This document shows, piece after piece, positions 1 through 5,001 of a stretch of 5,298 nucleotides of DNA (position 1 is its first letter; each line of letters opens with the position of its first letter). Made by a program: the position numbers and the translations under genes. This DNA is from Gemmatimonadales bacterium. GTDB taxonomy: Bacteria > Gemmatimonadota > Gemmatimonadetes > Gemmatimonadales > GWC2-71-9. The notes under the pieces are model-generated. The model did not search any database. It worked only from the letters and a program-made list of their open reading frames with translations, and was not told the origin of the DNA. The stretch is taken from positions 1 through 5,298 of the forward strand of contig JABDII010000390.1 in assembly GCA_013003805.1 (NCBI GenBank), given 5' to 3'.

Positions 1-736
1 CCCCGTCCTGGAAGATGAGCGTCACCTCCCACGACTGGATGCGTTCGGCGACGAGGCTGCCGTCGAGCGATCCATCACTCTTGACGCTGGTCGCGCGCAT
101 GAGGTTCCCCGATTCGACCCAATAGGCCACCGGCTGGACCTTCTGCGCGAAGGTCGTGAACGGATCGAGCAGGAGTCCGCCGGACAGGCTGGCGGGATGC
201 AGGAGGATCTCCGGGAGGTTGGTGAACTCGAGCTGGACCGCGGTGTCGCTCGAGGTCATGCTCTGCACGTGGATCAGCCGCCGCTCCCCGCCCACCTGGA
301 GCCTGGCGATGTCACCCGGTTGAAGGTCGAAGGTACTGTCCGCCGCCTTCATGAGGTCGAGGCAAGTAGCGCCGCAGGTGCCGCCCGCCGGCAACGGGTT
401 CGTGGCCAGCGGCGGTGGGATCAAGTCATAGGGCGGAGACATCGTAGTGTCGAACGGAATGCTCAGGACGACGAGTGTGTCATTTCGGACTTGGACCGAT
501 CCGTAGGCAATGGTGCTCTCGATGCCGACGCCGGTCGCTTGGAAATCCCGTTCGAGCGACATGGCGACGAAGCGGGAGTTGCGGGTGACACCCTCCCGAA
601 GCCCGGTCGCGTCGACGCTCCGGACCGTGTTCACCGCGAACGTCATCGCGGCCCCAATCACCAGCAACCCGATGACCAAGGCGATGAGCACCTCGACTAG
701 GGTGAATCCGTGACGACGATCGGTCGAAAGCGGCAT
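1..736 (-). CDS. PilW-like type IV minor prepilin (partial, C-terminus beyond left edge)
   Basis: Minor pilin of the PilW class, expected in the inner membrane and then in the tip-priming complex of a type IV pilus. The 245 visible residues begin MPLSTDRRHG, a short basic leader ending in Gly10. The prepilin peptidase motif FTLVE follows (mature Phe1, Glu5), then a hydrophobic helix to about residue 35 (LIALVIGLLVIGAAM). The rest is a long soluble region with a CX3C pair (Cys121, Cys125) that may form a small disulfide loop. PilW proteins usually exceed 300 residues, so the C-terminal part lies outside the window. The ATG is 6 bp after the stop of the PilV-like gene and has no clear ribosome binding site, so translation is probably coupled. 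Seen: leader, motif, helix. Known: N-methylation motif family. Inferred: the PilW class, from length, the LVEVLIALVIGLLV pattern and position after PilV. A generic PulJ/GspJ-type pseudopilin is the alternative. Confidence 0.85.
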   Translation of the reverse strand, partial: MPLSTDRRHGFTLVEVLIALVIGLLVIGAAMTFAVNTVRSVDATGLREGVTRNSRFVAMSLERDFQATGVGIESTIAYGSVQVRNDTLVVLSIPFDTTMSPPYDLIPPPLATNPLPAGGTCGATCLDLMKAADSTFDLQPGDIARLQVGGERRLIHVQSMTSSDTAVQLEFTNLPEILLHPASLSGGLLLDPFTTFAQKVQPVAYWVESGNLMRATSVKSDGSLDGSLVAERIQSWEVTLIFQDG

Positions 737-742
737 GAGAGT

Positions 743-1120
743 CTAGTCTGTGCCGAAGAAAGCCATGGTGACCAACTCCACCGGGGCGGCGGCGCGAGGC
801 CAATCCACCTGGATACGGATGCGCTTCAAGTTGTGGGAGATGCTATCGACTACGACCGTTCGGGTATAGGCGCCGTACGCATCGATCTCGCCCTCCCCGT
901 TCACGGTCACGGCACTCTCCGAGCCGAGCGCCGTCGGGTCCTGGCTCCGCACGGCCTCCATGTGAGTCCGGGCGACCGCGAGCGCAGCTGAGCGGGAAGT
1001 CACCGCCGAATGCATGGTCAGCATCTGGGTGCTGGCGCGCGAGACGGCGAGCAGCCCAACGGATAGCAAGACGATCGCCGTCAAGACCGCGACCAGACTG
1101 AAGCCAGCGTCCTTCCTCAT
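743..1120 (-). CDS. PilV-like minor prepilin lacking the conserved Glu5
   Basis: Small minor pilin or pseudopilin (125 residues) of the PilV/GspI type, expected to join the priming complex. The leader MRKDAG ends in Gly6, followed by FSLVAVLTAIVLLSVGLLAV. This matches the PilV pattern (GF-[ST]-L-[IV]-E-V-L...VGLL) except that mature position 5, almost always Glu, is Ala11 (codon GCG). The segment SRSAALAVARTHMEAVRS and the late strand IRIQVDWP are also typical of PilV. The start is fixed by a 4-bp ATGA overlap with the upstream FimT/GspH gene, and an AAGGA lies 8 nt before it, inside the end of that gene. The next gene starts 6 bp after the stop. Glu5 normally pairs with the N-terminal amine of the neighbouring subunit and aids filament entry. 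Its absence could mark a tip subunit, a role usually taken by GspK/PilX-type proteins. PilV versus GspI is not settled. Confidence 0.85.
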   Translation of the reverse strand: MRKDAGFSLVAVLTAIVLLSVGLLAVSRASTQMLTMHSAVTSRSAALAVARTHMEAVRSQDPTALGSESAVTVNGEGEIDAYGAYTRTVVVDSISHNLKRIRIQVDWPRAAAPVELVTMAFFGTD

Positions 1121-1680
1121 TGCCAGGTTCCTTCCTTGAACGTCCAGACCTTGAGCGAGCCGGCGCCCGATAGGGCGACCGCCACCACGGCGGTCGGCTC
1201 GCGTTGATTCTCCAGGTAAATCACCCCACGAGTTCCGAAGGGCGATGTGACACCGCGCCCGTTGAATTCCACTCGGTCGTTGAAGAATGTGATGGCGCTG
1301 GTTGCGGTGTCACTCGGGATGGCCCCCGCGGCACCCTGACCGAAGGCGATGTGCCGGCCCACCGATCGTTTGCCGGCGAAGGCCCTGAGGGCGCGCTGTT
1401 CCGCCGCGTTCTCGATGATGACCCCGTCTCGGTCGTTGTCGAGGAACCCGCTGTACGCCCCTCCCGCGGGATCGAAGACGATGCGGGCCGCGCTCCGGGT
1501 GGCGAGCGCCCGCGTTCGAACGGCCTCGAGATCCCGGGCCAGTTGCATGCCGGCGTTCCGTGCCTCCTTGTAGGGACTGATCCGGAGGTACGGAATTCCG
1601 ACCGCCATCATGAGGCCCACCATGACGATCACGGTGATCGCCTCGACCAGCGTAAATCCCTGAGTAGATCGGTTAGTCAT
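1117..1680 (-). CDS. GspH/FimT family pseudopilin
   Basis: Pseudopilin of the GspH/FimT/FimU family, 187 residues, a usual length for the group. It begins MTNRSTQG, a prepilin leader cut after Gly8, followed by FTLVE with Glu at mature +5 and a hydrophobic helix to about residue 31. Helix residues 36-65 (YKEARNAGMQLARDLEAVRT) and the strand ARIVFDP match the region where GspH-type proteins begin their globular domain. DNDRDG at residues 81-86 looks like a calcium-binding loop, common in these pseudopilins. VEFNGRG (137-143), followed by a strand and a late Gly-rich turn before the C-terminal Trp, fits the GspH domain end. I chose the ATG at 1680 because longer in-frame starts would run back through the PilX-like gene and lengthen the leader implausibly. 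Its ribosome binding site is weak, and the 11-bp gap after the preceding stop suggests coupling. The stop overlaps the next start (ATGA). Confidence 0.88.
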   Translation of the reverse strand: MTNRSTQGFTLVEAITVIVMVGLMMAVGIPYLRISPYKEARNAGMQLARDLEAVRTRALATRSAARIVFDPAGGAYSGFLDNDRDGVIIENAAEQRALRAFAGKRSVGRHIAFGQGAAGAIPSDTATSAITFFNDRVEFNGRGVTSPFGTRGVIYLENQREPTAVVAVALSGAGSLKVWTFKEGTWQ

Positions 1681-1691
1681 CGTTTCTGCGC

Positions 1692-3497
1692 TCAGTACAC
1701 CGGCCGGTAGGCGGTGTGGATGACGTTCCCCACCACCGGAGTACCGGGCGGCAGATTCGCCGGGTCGCGGAACCGGGTGTCGAACTCCCAGTCCCTCGTC
1801 GGAGGCGTGTAGTAGTTGCCGTTCCACGTCCCGATAGCCTTGGACGACCAGTGGAGCGAGACCAACGAGCCGCGATACTTCAGCGTGACACCCCCGCTCC
1901 AGTCCTCCAGAAAGCGCGGGAAGTTCTCGAGGCCGCCGCCGTAGAAATCGGCGTAGCCACCCGGACATCCGGGGACCTCGTGGTCGCAGGGCGTGCCGGA
2001 GTGCCCGGCAAGGACCGCGGCCCAGACCTCGGTCGGGGCGGCATCTTCCTCGTCGAAGCCCTCACAGATCTCGTCGAGGTCGGTCTCGCCTGGGTCGTAG
2101 TCGGAACACTGCTGTTGGGCGTCGTTCCACACGGTCGACAGGATGGTGATCGCGTCTCCAACCAGCGCCGAGGGCCTCCAGTTCAATCGGTTGTAGTGGC
2201 CCTGGACGTAGAGCGGATAATCGGTGGAGAAGGTGAACGGATTCCCGAGCTGTTCGCCGTTCCGGAGGCGAACGACTGGGAAGTCCCCGTCGCCCTGGGG
2301 GTCGTGCCCCCCCATCCCGGTGAACGTGACGTGCATGACCTGGGTCAGTCGGTTCGCGTTGCCCCCCACCCAGTTGAACAACTGCTGGAGGTCGAGATCG
2401 AGCACGTCGACGTAGCGCTTCTCCCGTCCCTCGAACCACGCGTCCCACGTGAAGTTGAAGAAGTTGTTGCACTGGCCCGAGGGCGGAACCTGCTCGCCGC
2501 CGTCACGGGTGGAGACCATGACAGCGCACAAGTTGGCCGCGGGGTTGTTGATCAGGCCGAGATCGATGACGATAGCCCAGTCGGCCTTCCAGGAGAACTT
2601 GGCCCTCCGCTCGAGCGCGCCATCGAGCGCGCGGCGCGGTGCCAGGATCTCCTCCGCGGGGACGCCGGCAGGCAACGGGACCCGGAGCGTATCCACCCCG
2701 TAGGCGCCCGTCTTGACCCGGTCGTCGAACTTGGCATGGCTCTCCGCCATGAACGCCGCGGGAACCGGATGGCTCCGGCTGTCGAAGTCGAGTGGAATCT
2801 CGTTGCCGATCGCATCGTTGACGAAGACCCCGTTGAAGATGTTGTGATGATCCTTCCGATCGTGGTATAGGTCATTCGGCGTGGTGATCACCTCGCGATA
2901 CCACGCATTGTTGGAGCTCATGTAGATGTTGCCGTTGGAGTGAACCCAGCCCACAAATTCGAGCGGCGGCCCGTTGGTGACCTCGAGATCCTTCTCGTAG
3001 AACACGCCAAACTGGAAAATGGGAATCGACTGCGCCTTGGCCGTGACGATCGCGGCGGCCGAGCTGTTGATCGGGTCGTGGACCTCCGAGAAGATGTCGA
3101 TGTACTGGGTGAGCGAGTACAGCCCGGAGAAGGGGCCGTCGGTAATGGATTCGACCTGGATTCCGCCGACGCGGTTGGCGTTGACGGCGCTGTAGGTGAA
3201 CCCCGGGATGCTGGGCGGCACGATCGCGGCCAACTCCGCATCCGAGATCGCCCCGTCTTGGAGGGCGTCCTCCAGCTGGGCCATGATAGCGTCGCCACCG
3301 GCCTCGGCTGCAAAGGAGACTTGCGTATAGCGGTAGTCGTAATTGGCGGTCCGGGTCGCCGTCACCACCCCCACTGCGGCCACCGTCAGCAAGGCCGACA
3401 TGAGCACCAGCACAAAGATGGAGGCCTCCAGGGCGAATCCACCCTGGTTGAGCCCCCACGCCCCAGACGGCTTCGTGGATCTCCGAGTATTCGTCAT
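1692..3497 (-). CDS. Large PilX-like prepilin, first gene of the pilin operon
   Basis: A 601-residue protein with a prepilin-like N-terminus and a large exported domain, probably a tip or assembly component of the type IV pilus. The leader MTNTRRSTKPSGAWGLNQGG is followed by FALEASIFVLVLMSALLTVA. Cleavage after Gly19 would put Glu24 at mature +5; cleavage after Gly20 would put it at +4. Residues 50-80 are a PilX-like amphipathic helix (YTQVSFAAEAGGDAIMAQLE). Later landmarks recall long PilX-like proteins of Acidobacteriota, Gemmatimonadota and deltaproteobacteria: GWVHSNGNIYM (183-193), YPLYVQGHYN (427-436), LVGDAITILS (445-454), ENFPRFLEDWSG (524-535), YRGSLVSLHWSS (541-552) and NLPPGTP near the end. 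Six cysteines (324, 343, 464, 478, 504, 511) could make three disulfides. The ATG at 3497 has AGGGG 6 nt upstream; the longer ORF start at 3545 lies inside the sigma-54 promoter and is rejected. The family match is from memory. Confidence 0.82.
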   Translation of the reverse strand: MTNTRRSTKPSGAWGLNQGGFALEASIFVLVLMSALLTVAAVGVVTATRTANYDYRYTQVSFAAEAGGDAIMAQLEDALQDGAISDAELAAIVPPSIPGFTYSAVNANRVGGIQVESITDGPFSGLYSLTQYIDIFSEVHDPINSSAAAIVTAKAQSIPIFQFGVFYEKDLEVTNGPPLEFVGWVHSNGNIYMSSNNAWYREVITTPNDLYHDRKDHHNIFNGVFVNDAIGNEIPLDFDSRSHPVPAAFMAESHAKFDDRVKTGAYGVDTLRVPLPAGVPAEEILAPRRALDGALERRAKFSWKADWAIVIDLGLINNPAANLCAVMVSTRDGGEQVPPSGQCNNFFNFTWDAWFEGREKRYVDVLDLDLQQLFNWVGGNANRLTQVMHVTFTGMGGHDPQGDGDFPVVRLRNGEQLGNPFTFSTDYPLYVQGHYNRLNWRPSALVGDAITILSTVWNDAQQQCSDYDPGETDLDEICEGFDEEDAAPTEVWAAVLAGHSGTPCDHEVPGCPGGYADFYGGGLENFPRFLEDWSGGVTLKYRGSLVSLHWSSKAIGTWNGNYYTPPTRDWEFDTRFRDPANLPPGTPVVGNVIHTAYRPVY

Positions 3498-3501
3498 TCC
3501 A

Positions 3502-3510
3502 GCCCCTGAC
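3502..3510 (-). promoter_or_regulatory. Ribosome binding site deciding the PilX-like start
   Basis: On the minus strand GTCAGGGGC lies just before the ATG at 3497, with AGGGG about 6 nt from the start codon. It supports this internal ATG over the longer open-frame start at 3545, which would lie upstream of the predicted transcription start. Confidence 0.6.
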
Positions 3511-3540
3511 GTAATCGTGAGAATCTGCGACAGAGAATAG

Positions 3541-3557
3541 AGCAATGGACATGCCAG
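3541..3557 (-). promoter_or_regulatory. Sigma-54 (-24/-12) promoter of the pilin operon
   Basis: On the minus strand the site reads CTGGCATGTCCATTGCT. Against the RpoN consensus YTGGCACGRNNNTTGCW it matches 12 of 14 fixed positions and keeps the diagnostic GG and GC exactly 10 nt apart. Transcription would start near 3530, giving a leader of about 33 nt that includes the AGGGG ribosome binding site of the PilX-like gene. Pilin genes in several bacteria are transcribed by sigma-54 with a PilR-type activator; no activator gene is in this window, so the regulator is inferred. Confidence 0.62.
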
Positions 3558-3752
3558 GAGCCCAGTTGGACTAAACTACTTTCAGAAAAGAACTTGGAGT
3601 GATCGGAAGGGCTCTCGAGGTTCCGCTCTGGTGCTGCGGAAGTGCTACATGGATTGCAGGGCTCTGATGACCCGTGCGGATCTTTGCACTTCTTCCCGAC
3701 CGGTCAGAAACCAGTCGAAAGTGAAAGAAAATCGATCGGTTATCGTCGCCTC

Positions 3753-3790
3753 GGGAGCGATCTCGCCCCACTTGGGCCTGCTCCGCTCCC
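3753..3790 (-). terminator. Possible terminator hairpin after the DUF6494-like gene
   Basis: Seven-base arms GGGAGCG (3753-3759) and CGCTCCC (3784-3790) pair perfectly. Inside them GCCC and GGGC form a second 4-bp stem around a 5-nt loop. The hairpin begins 29 bp past the DUF6494-like stop. The T-rich run on the minus strand (GATTTTCTTT) comes about 20 nt after the stem rather than directly, so this is not a classic intrinsic terminator. Confidence 0.33.
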
Positions 3791-3818
3791 TGTCGGCCAG
3801 CTCGGGCGAGCGGTCGAG

Positions 3819-4025
3819 CTAGGTCAGGGTGATGTCTTCTTCCACCACTGTATCGAGCGCAAGGCCTTCTACTTCGAGCCGAGCCCGGGCTCGCAGGGTC
3901 TCGGTCCCGGCTAGGGCCCCGGATTGAATCGCCTGATCCACCGCTTTCTCGATCTCCCGCTGGCCGGTGATGCCAAACTTCTTCAGAAACTTCCTGAGGC
4001 TCAGATTGAACACCTCGTCGTTCAT
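3819..4025 (-). CDS. DUF6494-like small protein
   Basis: A 68-residue protein that I recognise as resembling the DUF6494 family, whose members are about this size and of unknown function. Visible pattern: MNDEVFNLSLRKFLKKFGIT, then QREIEKAVDQAIQSGAL, then ETLRARARLEVEGLALD and an acidic strand ending EEDITLT. The N-terminal half should be helical, with a basic RKFLKKFG stretch and an REIEKAV helix; the C-terminal half looks like a pair of strands. There is no signal peptide or membrane segment, so it is probably cytoplasmic. The ATG has GGAGG 4 nt upstream. The gene lies 17 bp behind the 82-residue protein gene and was probably transcribed with it. No function is assigned. Family membership rests on recalled sequence likeness and needs a profile search to confirm. 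Confidence 0.82.
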   Translation of the reverse strand: MNDEVFNLSLRKFLKKFGITGQREIEKAVDQAIQSGALAGTETLRARARLEVEGLALDTVVEEDITLT

Positions 4026-4042
4026 GGTCCCTCCGGAGCGTT

Positions 4043-4291
4043 CTACACCAGGCCCAGACGCTTCTCGAGATGGGTCTTGACCGACGGAACGATGGTCCCG
4101 CGCTCGAGCAGTTCCTCGAGCGTGGCGGTGATCTTGGCTCGGTCGGCGTCGATGCCACGCTCGCGCAGCTCCGCGATGACTCGTGACAGGCGTTGATCGT
4201 ATTCACTGTGCTGGAGTGCCCCAGCGTCCATCTCCGCCTTGAGCTTGTCCAGTTCCTGAACCAGACGCTCGATGGAAATAGATCCTGCCAT
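4043..4291 (-). CDS. 82-residue helical protein of unknown function
   Basis: I do not recognise a named family. The product is almost wholly helical and charged: helix one is about residues 6-23 (SIERLVQELDKLKAEMDAG), helix two about 28-46 (HSEYDQRLSRVIAELRERG), helix three about 50-65 (DRAKITATLEELLERG), and a short last helix spans 70-80 (SVKTHLEKRLGL). There are no cysteines, no signal peptide and no membrane segment, suggesting a cytoplasmic helical bundle or a partner protein. The ATG at 4291 is favoured over a longer in-frame GTG-type extension because AAGGGGG lies 6 nt upstream. It is the first gene of a pair with the DUF6494-like gene (17-bp gap), so the two products may act together; that is inference from position alone. 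Confidence 0.8.
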   Translation of the reverse strand: MAGSISIERLVQELDKLKAEMDAGALQHSEYDQRLSRVIAELRERGIDADRAKITATLEELLERGTIVPSVKTHLEKRLGLV

Positions 4292-4329
4292 GTATACCCC
4301 CTTGCACGTGTCTTCCATGCTCGTGACTA

Positions 4330-4343
4330 CCCGATTCATCGGG
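4330..4343. promoter_or_regulatory. Palindrome, possible operator
   Basis: CCCGATTCATCGGG has perfect 6-bp arms around a 2-bp centre. It sits just downstream of a possible minus-strand transcription start (near 4347) and 38 bp upstream of the 82-residue gene. That position would suit a repressor site, but a 6-bp arm can occur by chance and no second copy is seen. Confidence 0.3.
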
Positions 4344-4353
4344 CCAAAGAGAG

Positions 4354-4382
4354 AATGTAGCGTTTCATCAGAATTCCGTCCA
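4354..4382 (-). promoter_or_regulatory. Possible sigma-70 promoter of the two-gene DUF6494 unit
   Basis: On the minus strand TGGACG (4382-4377) and TACATT (4359-4354) are 17 bp apart, each matching 4 of 6 consensus bases. The start would fall near 4347, about 56 nt before the ATG at 4291. The match is modest; the correct spacing and the lack of a better candidate in this short divergent region are the main support. Confidence 0.3.
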
Positions 4383-4422
4383 TTATGGTGAGCGTTGGCG
4401 CCGACCACCCGTGGGAGGATCC

Positions 4423-4935
4423 ATGGCCGTACCGTTGGGGACCATCATCTCCTCGATGCTCGATCCCGAGGCCTATGCCAGAGAGGTCGGAGACCCGTCG
4501 GAGTTCGACCGGTCCCGGAGCACGTGGGCGCCGGCCGATGCTCGGAGCATCGAGGGCTCGGACCTGGCACGGAAGGCCGAGCGGCACGGGTGGACGGTTC
4601 CGAGAGACTCGCGCGGCCAACCCGTGGCGGTCGACCTGCGGGGAGTATTTCTGCGGGGCCTCAATCGGTTCGACGGCGAGATGGGAGCACGGCACGAAGG
4701 CGAGGGAGATCCGAACGGAGCCGGCCGCGCCATGGGAAGCTGGCAAGCCGACGGCATCAAGGCCCACGGCCACCCCGTGCGCGCCGCCCGCGGTTCGGGG
4801 GCGGGTGGGGTTTCGTCCCGCAAGTCTGGGCCAGCCGGAACGAGCGGCATCGACGTGGAGGCGGGACCGTTCGGCGGGGCGGAGACCCGTCCGAGAAACG
4901 TGGCCGTCTACTTCTATGTGAAGATCAACAAGTGA
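4423..4935 (+). CDS. Phage tail-collar-like fibre protein, no other phage genes nearby
   Basis: A 170-residue protein like the tail-collar/MdpB (microcystin-dependent protein) group, which forms the receptor-binding end of phage and phage-derived fibres. Visible landmarks in order: PLGTIISSML (4-13), WAPADARSIEGS (35-46, often WxPADGRxxxGS), WTVPRDSRGQPVAVDLRGVFLRGLN with the DLRGxFLRG core (71-79), DPNGAGRAMGSWQAD (96-110), KAHGH (113-117), a Gly/Ser-rich stretch (121-149), and the typical end GGAETRPRNVAVYFYVKIN. The HGH pair recalls the HxH metal-binding motif of T4 fibre proteins. There is no signal peptide. GGAGG lies 4 nt before the ATG; an in-frame GTG at 4411 overlaps this site and is less likely. 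No baseplate, sheath or chaperone gene is visible, so the role could be fibre of a distant phage-like particle or a domesticated surface protein. One oddity: the usual Gly after PAD is Ala40. Confidence 0.85.
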   Translation: MAVPLGTIISSMLDPEAYAREVGDPSEFDRSRSTWAPADARSIEGSDLARKAERHGWTVPRDSRGQPVAVDLRGVFLRGLNRFDGEMGARHEGEGDPNGAGRAMGSWQADGIKAHGHPVRAARGSGAGGVSSRKSGPAGTSGIDVEAGPFGGAETRPRNVAVYFYVKINK

Positions 4936-4967
4936 GGCGAACCCGGCCAACGGATTCACCTCACTTG
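4929..4967. terminator. Hairpin over the collar-gene stop, possible two-way terminator
   Basis: CAAGTGAGG (4929-4937) and CCTCACTTG (4959-4967) form a perfect 9-bp stem. Inside it, GAA/TTC and CCG/CGG add two further 3-bp helices separated by single mismatches, around the 5-nt loop GCCAA. The stem includes the TGA stop (4933-4935). It lies between convergent genes, where a shared terminator is expected, but no T-run follows on either strand, so its strength is uncertain. Confidence 0.42.
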
Positions 4968-5001
4968 GGCTGAGCTTGTCGGCGTAAGCCCCTCGGGCGA
5001 A

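Larger units (their letters stand above)
3498..3818. other. Non-coding region upstream of the pilin operon
   Basis: This 321-bp stretch between the DUF6494-like stop and the PilX-like start holds no convincing gene; short open frames here lack ribosome binding sites and recognisable products. It contains, in the minus-strand direction, a possible terminator hairpin (3790-3753), an A+T-richer patch around 3740-3720, an imperfect inverted repeat (3716-3698), the sigma-54 promoter (3557-3541) and the pilin leader with its ribosome binding site. It therefore looks like the control region of the pilin operon. Confidence 0.7.

Noticed and set aside
197..700. 167-residue plus-strand open frame opposite the PilW-like gene
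   Set aside because: Low-complexity Arg/Asp/His-rich translation without a motif; the minus strand has a clear prepilin leader.
1681..1968. Longer start for the GspH/FimT gene
   Set aside because: It would add 96 Arg/Gly-rich residues before the prepilin leader and overlap the PilX-like gene; leaders are normally short.
2611..2636. Repeated TCGAGCGCGC element
   Set aside because: Two copies inside a coding region explained by the repeated residues in RRALDGALERRA; no array or transposon ends.
1716..2870. 384-residue open frame on the plus strand opposite the PilX-like gene
   Set aside because: It is a shadow of a GC-rich gene: rich in Val, Arg, Gly and Asp with no domain, while the opposite strand encodes a coherent prepilin.
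3498..3545. Longer start for the PilX-like gene (extra 16 residues)
   Set aside because: The start lies upstream of the predicted transcription start and within the sigma-54 element; the ATG at 3497 has a proper ribosome binding site.
3571..4206. 211-residue minus-strand open frame across the pilin control region and the DUF6494 gene
   Set aside because: It overlaps two better-supported small genes in another frame and has Arg/Ser-rich shadow composition.
4411..4422. GTG start for the collar gene, four residues longer
   Set aside because: The GTG overlaps the GGGAGGA ribosome binding site that serves the ATG at 4423.
4336..4959. 207-residue minus-strand open frame opposite the collar gene
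   Set aside because: Antisense shadow; the plus-strand product matches the collar family along its length.
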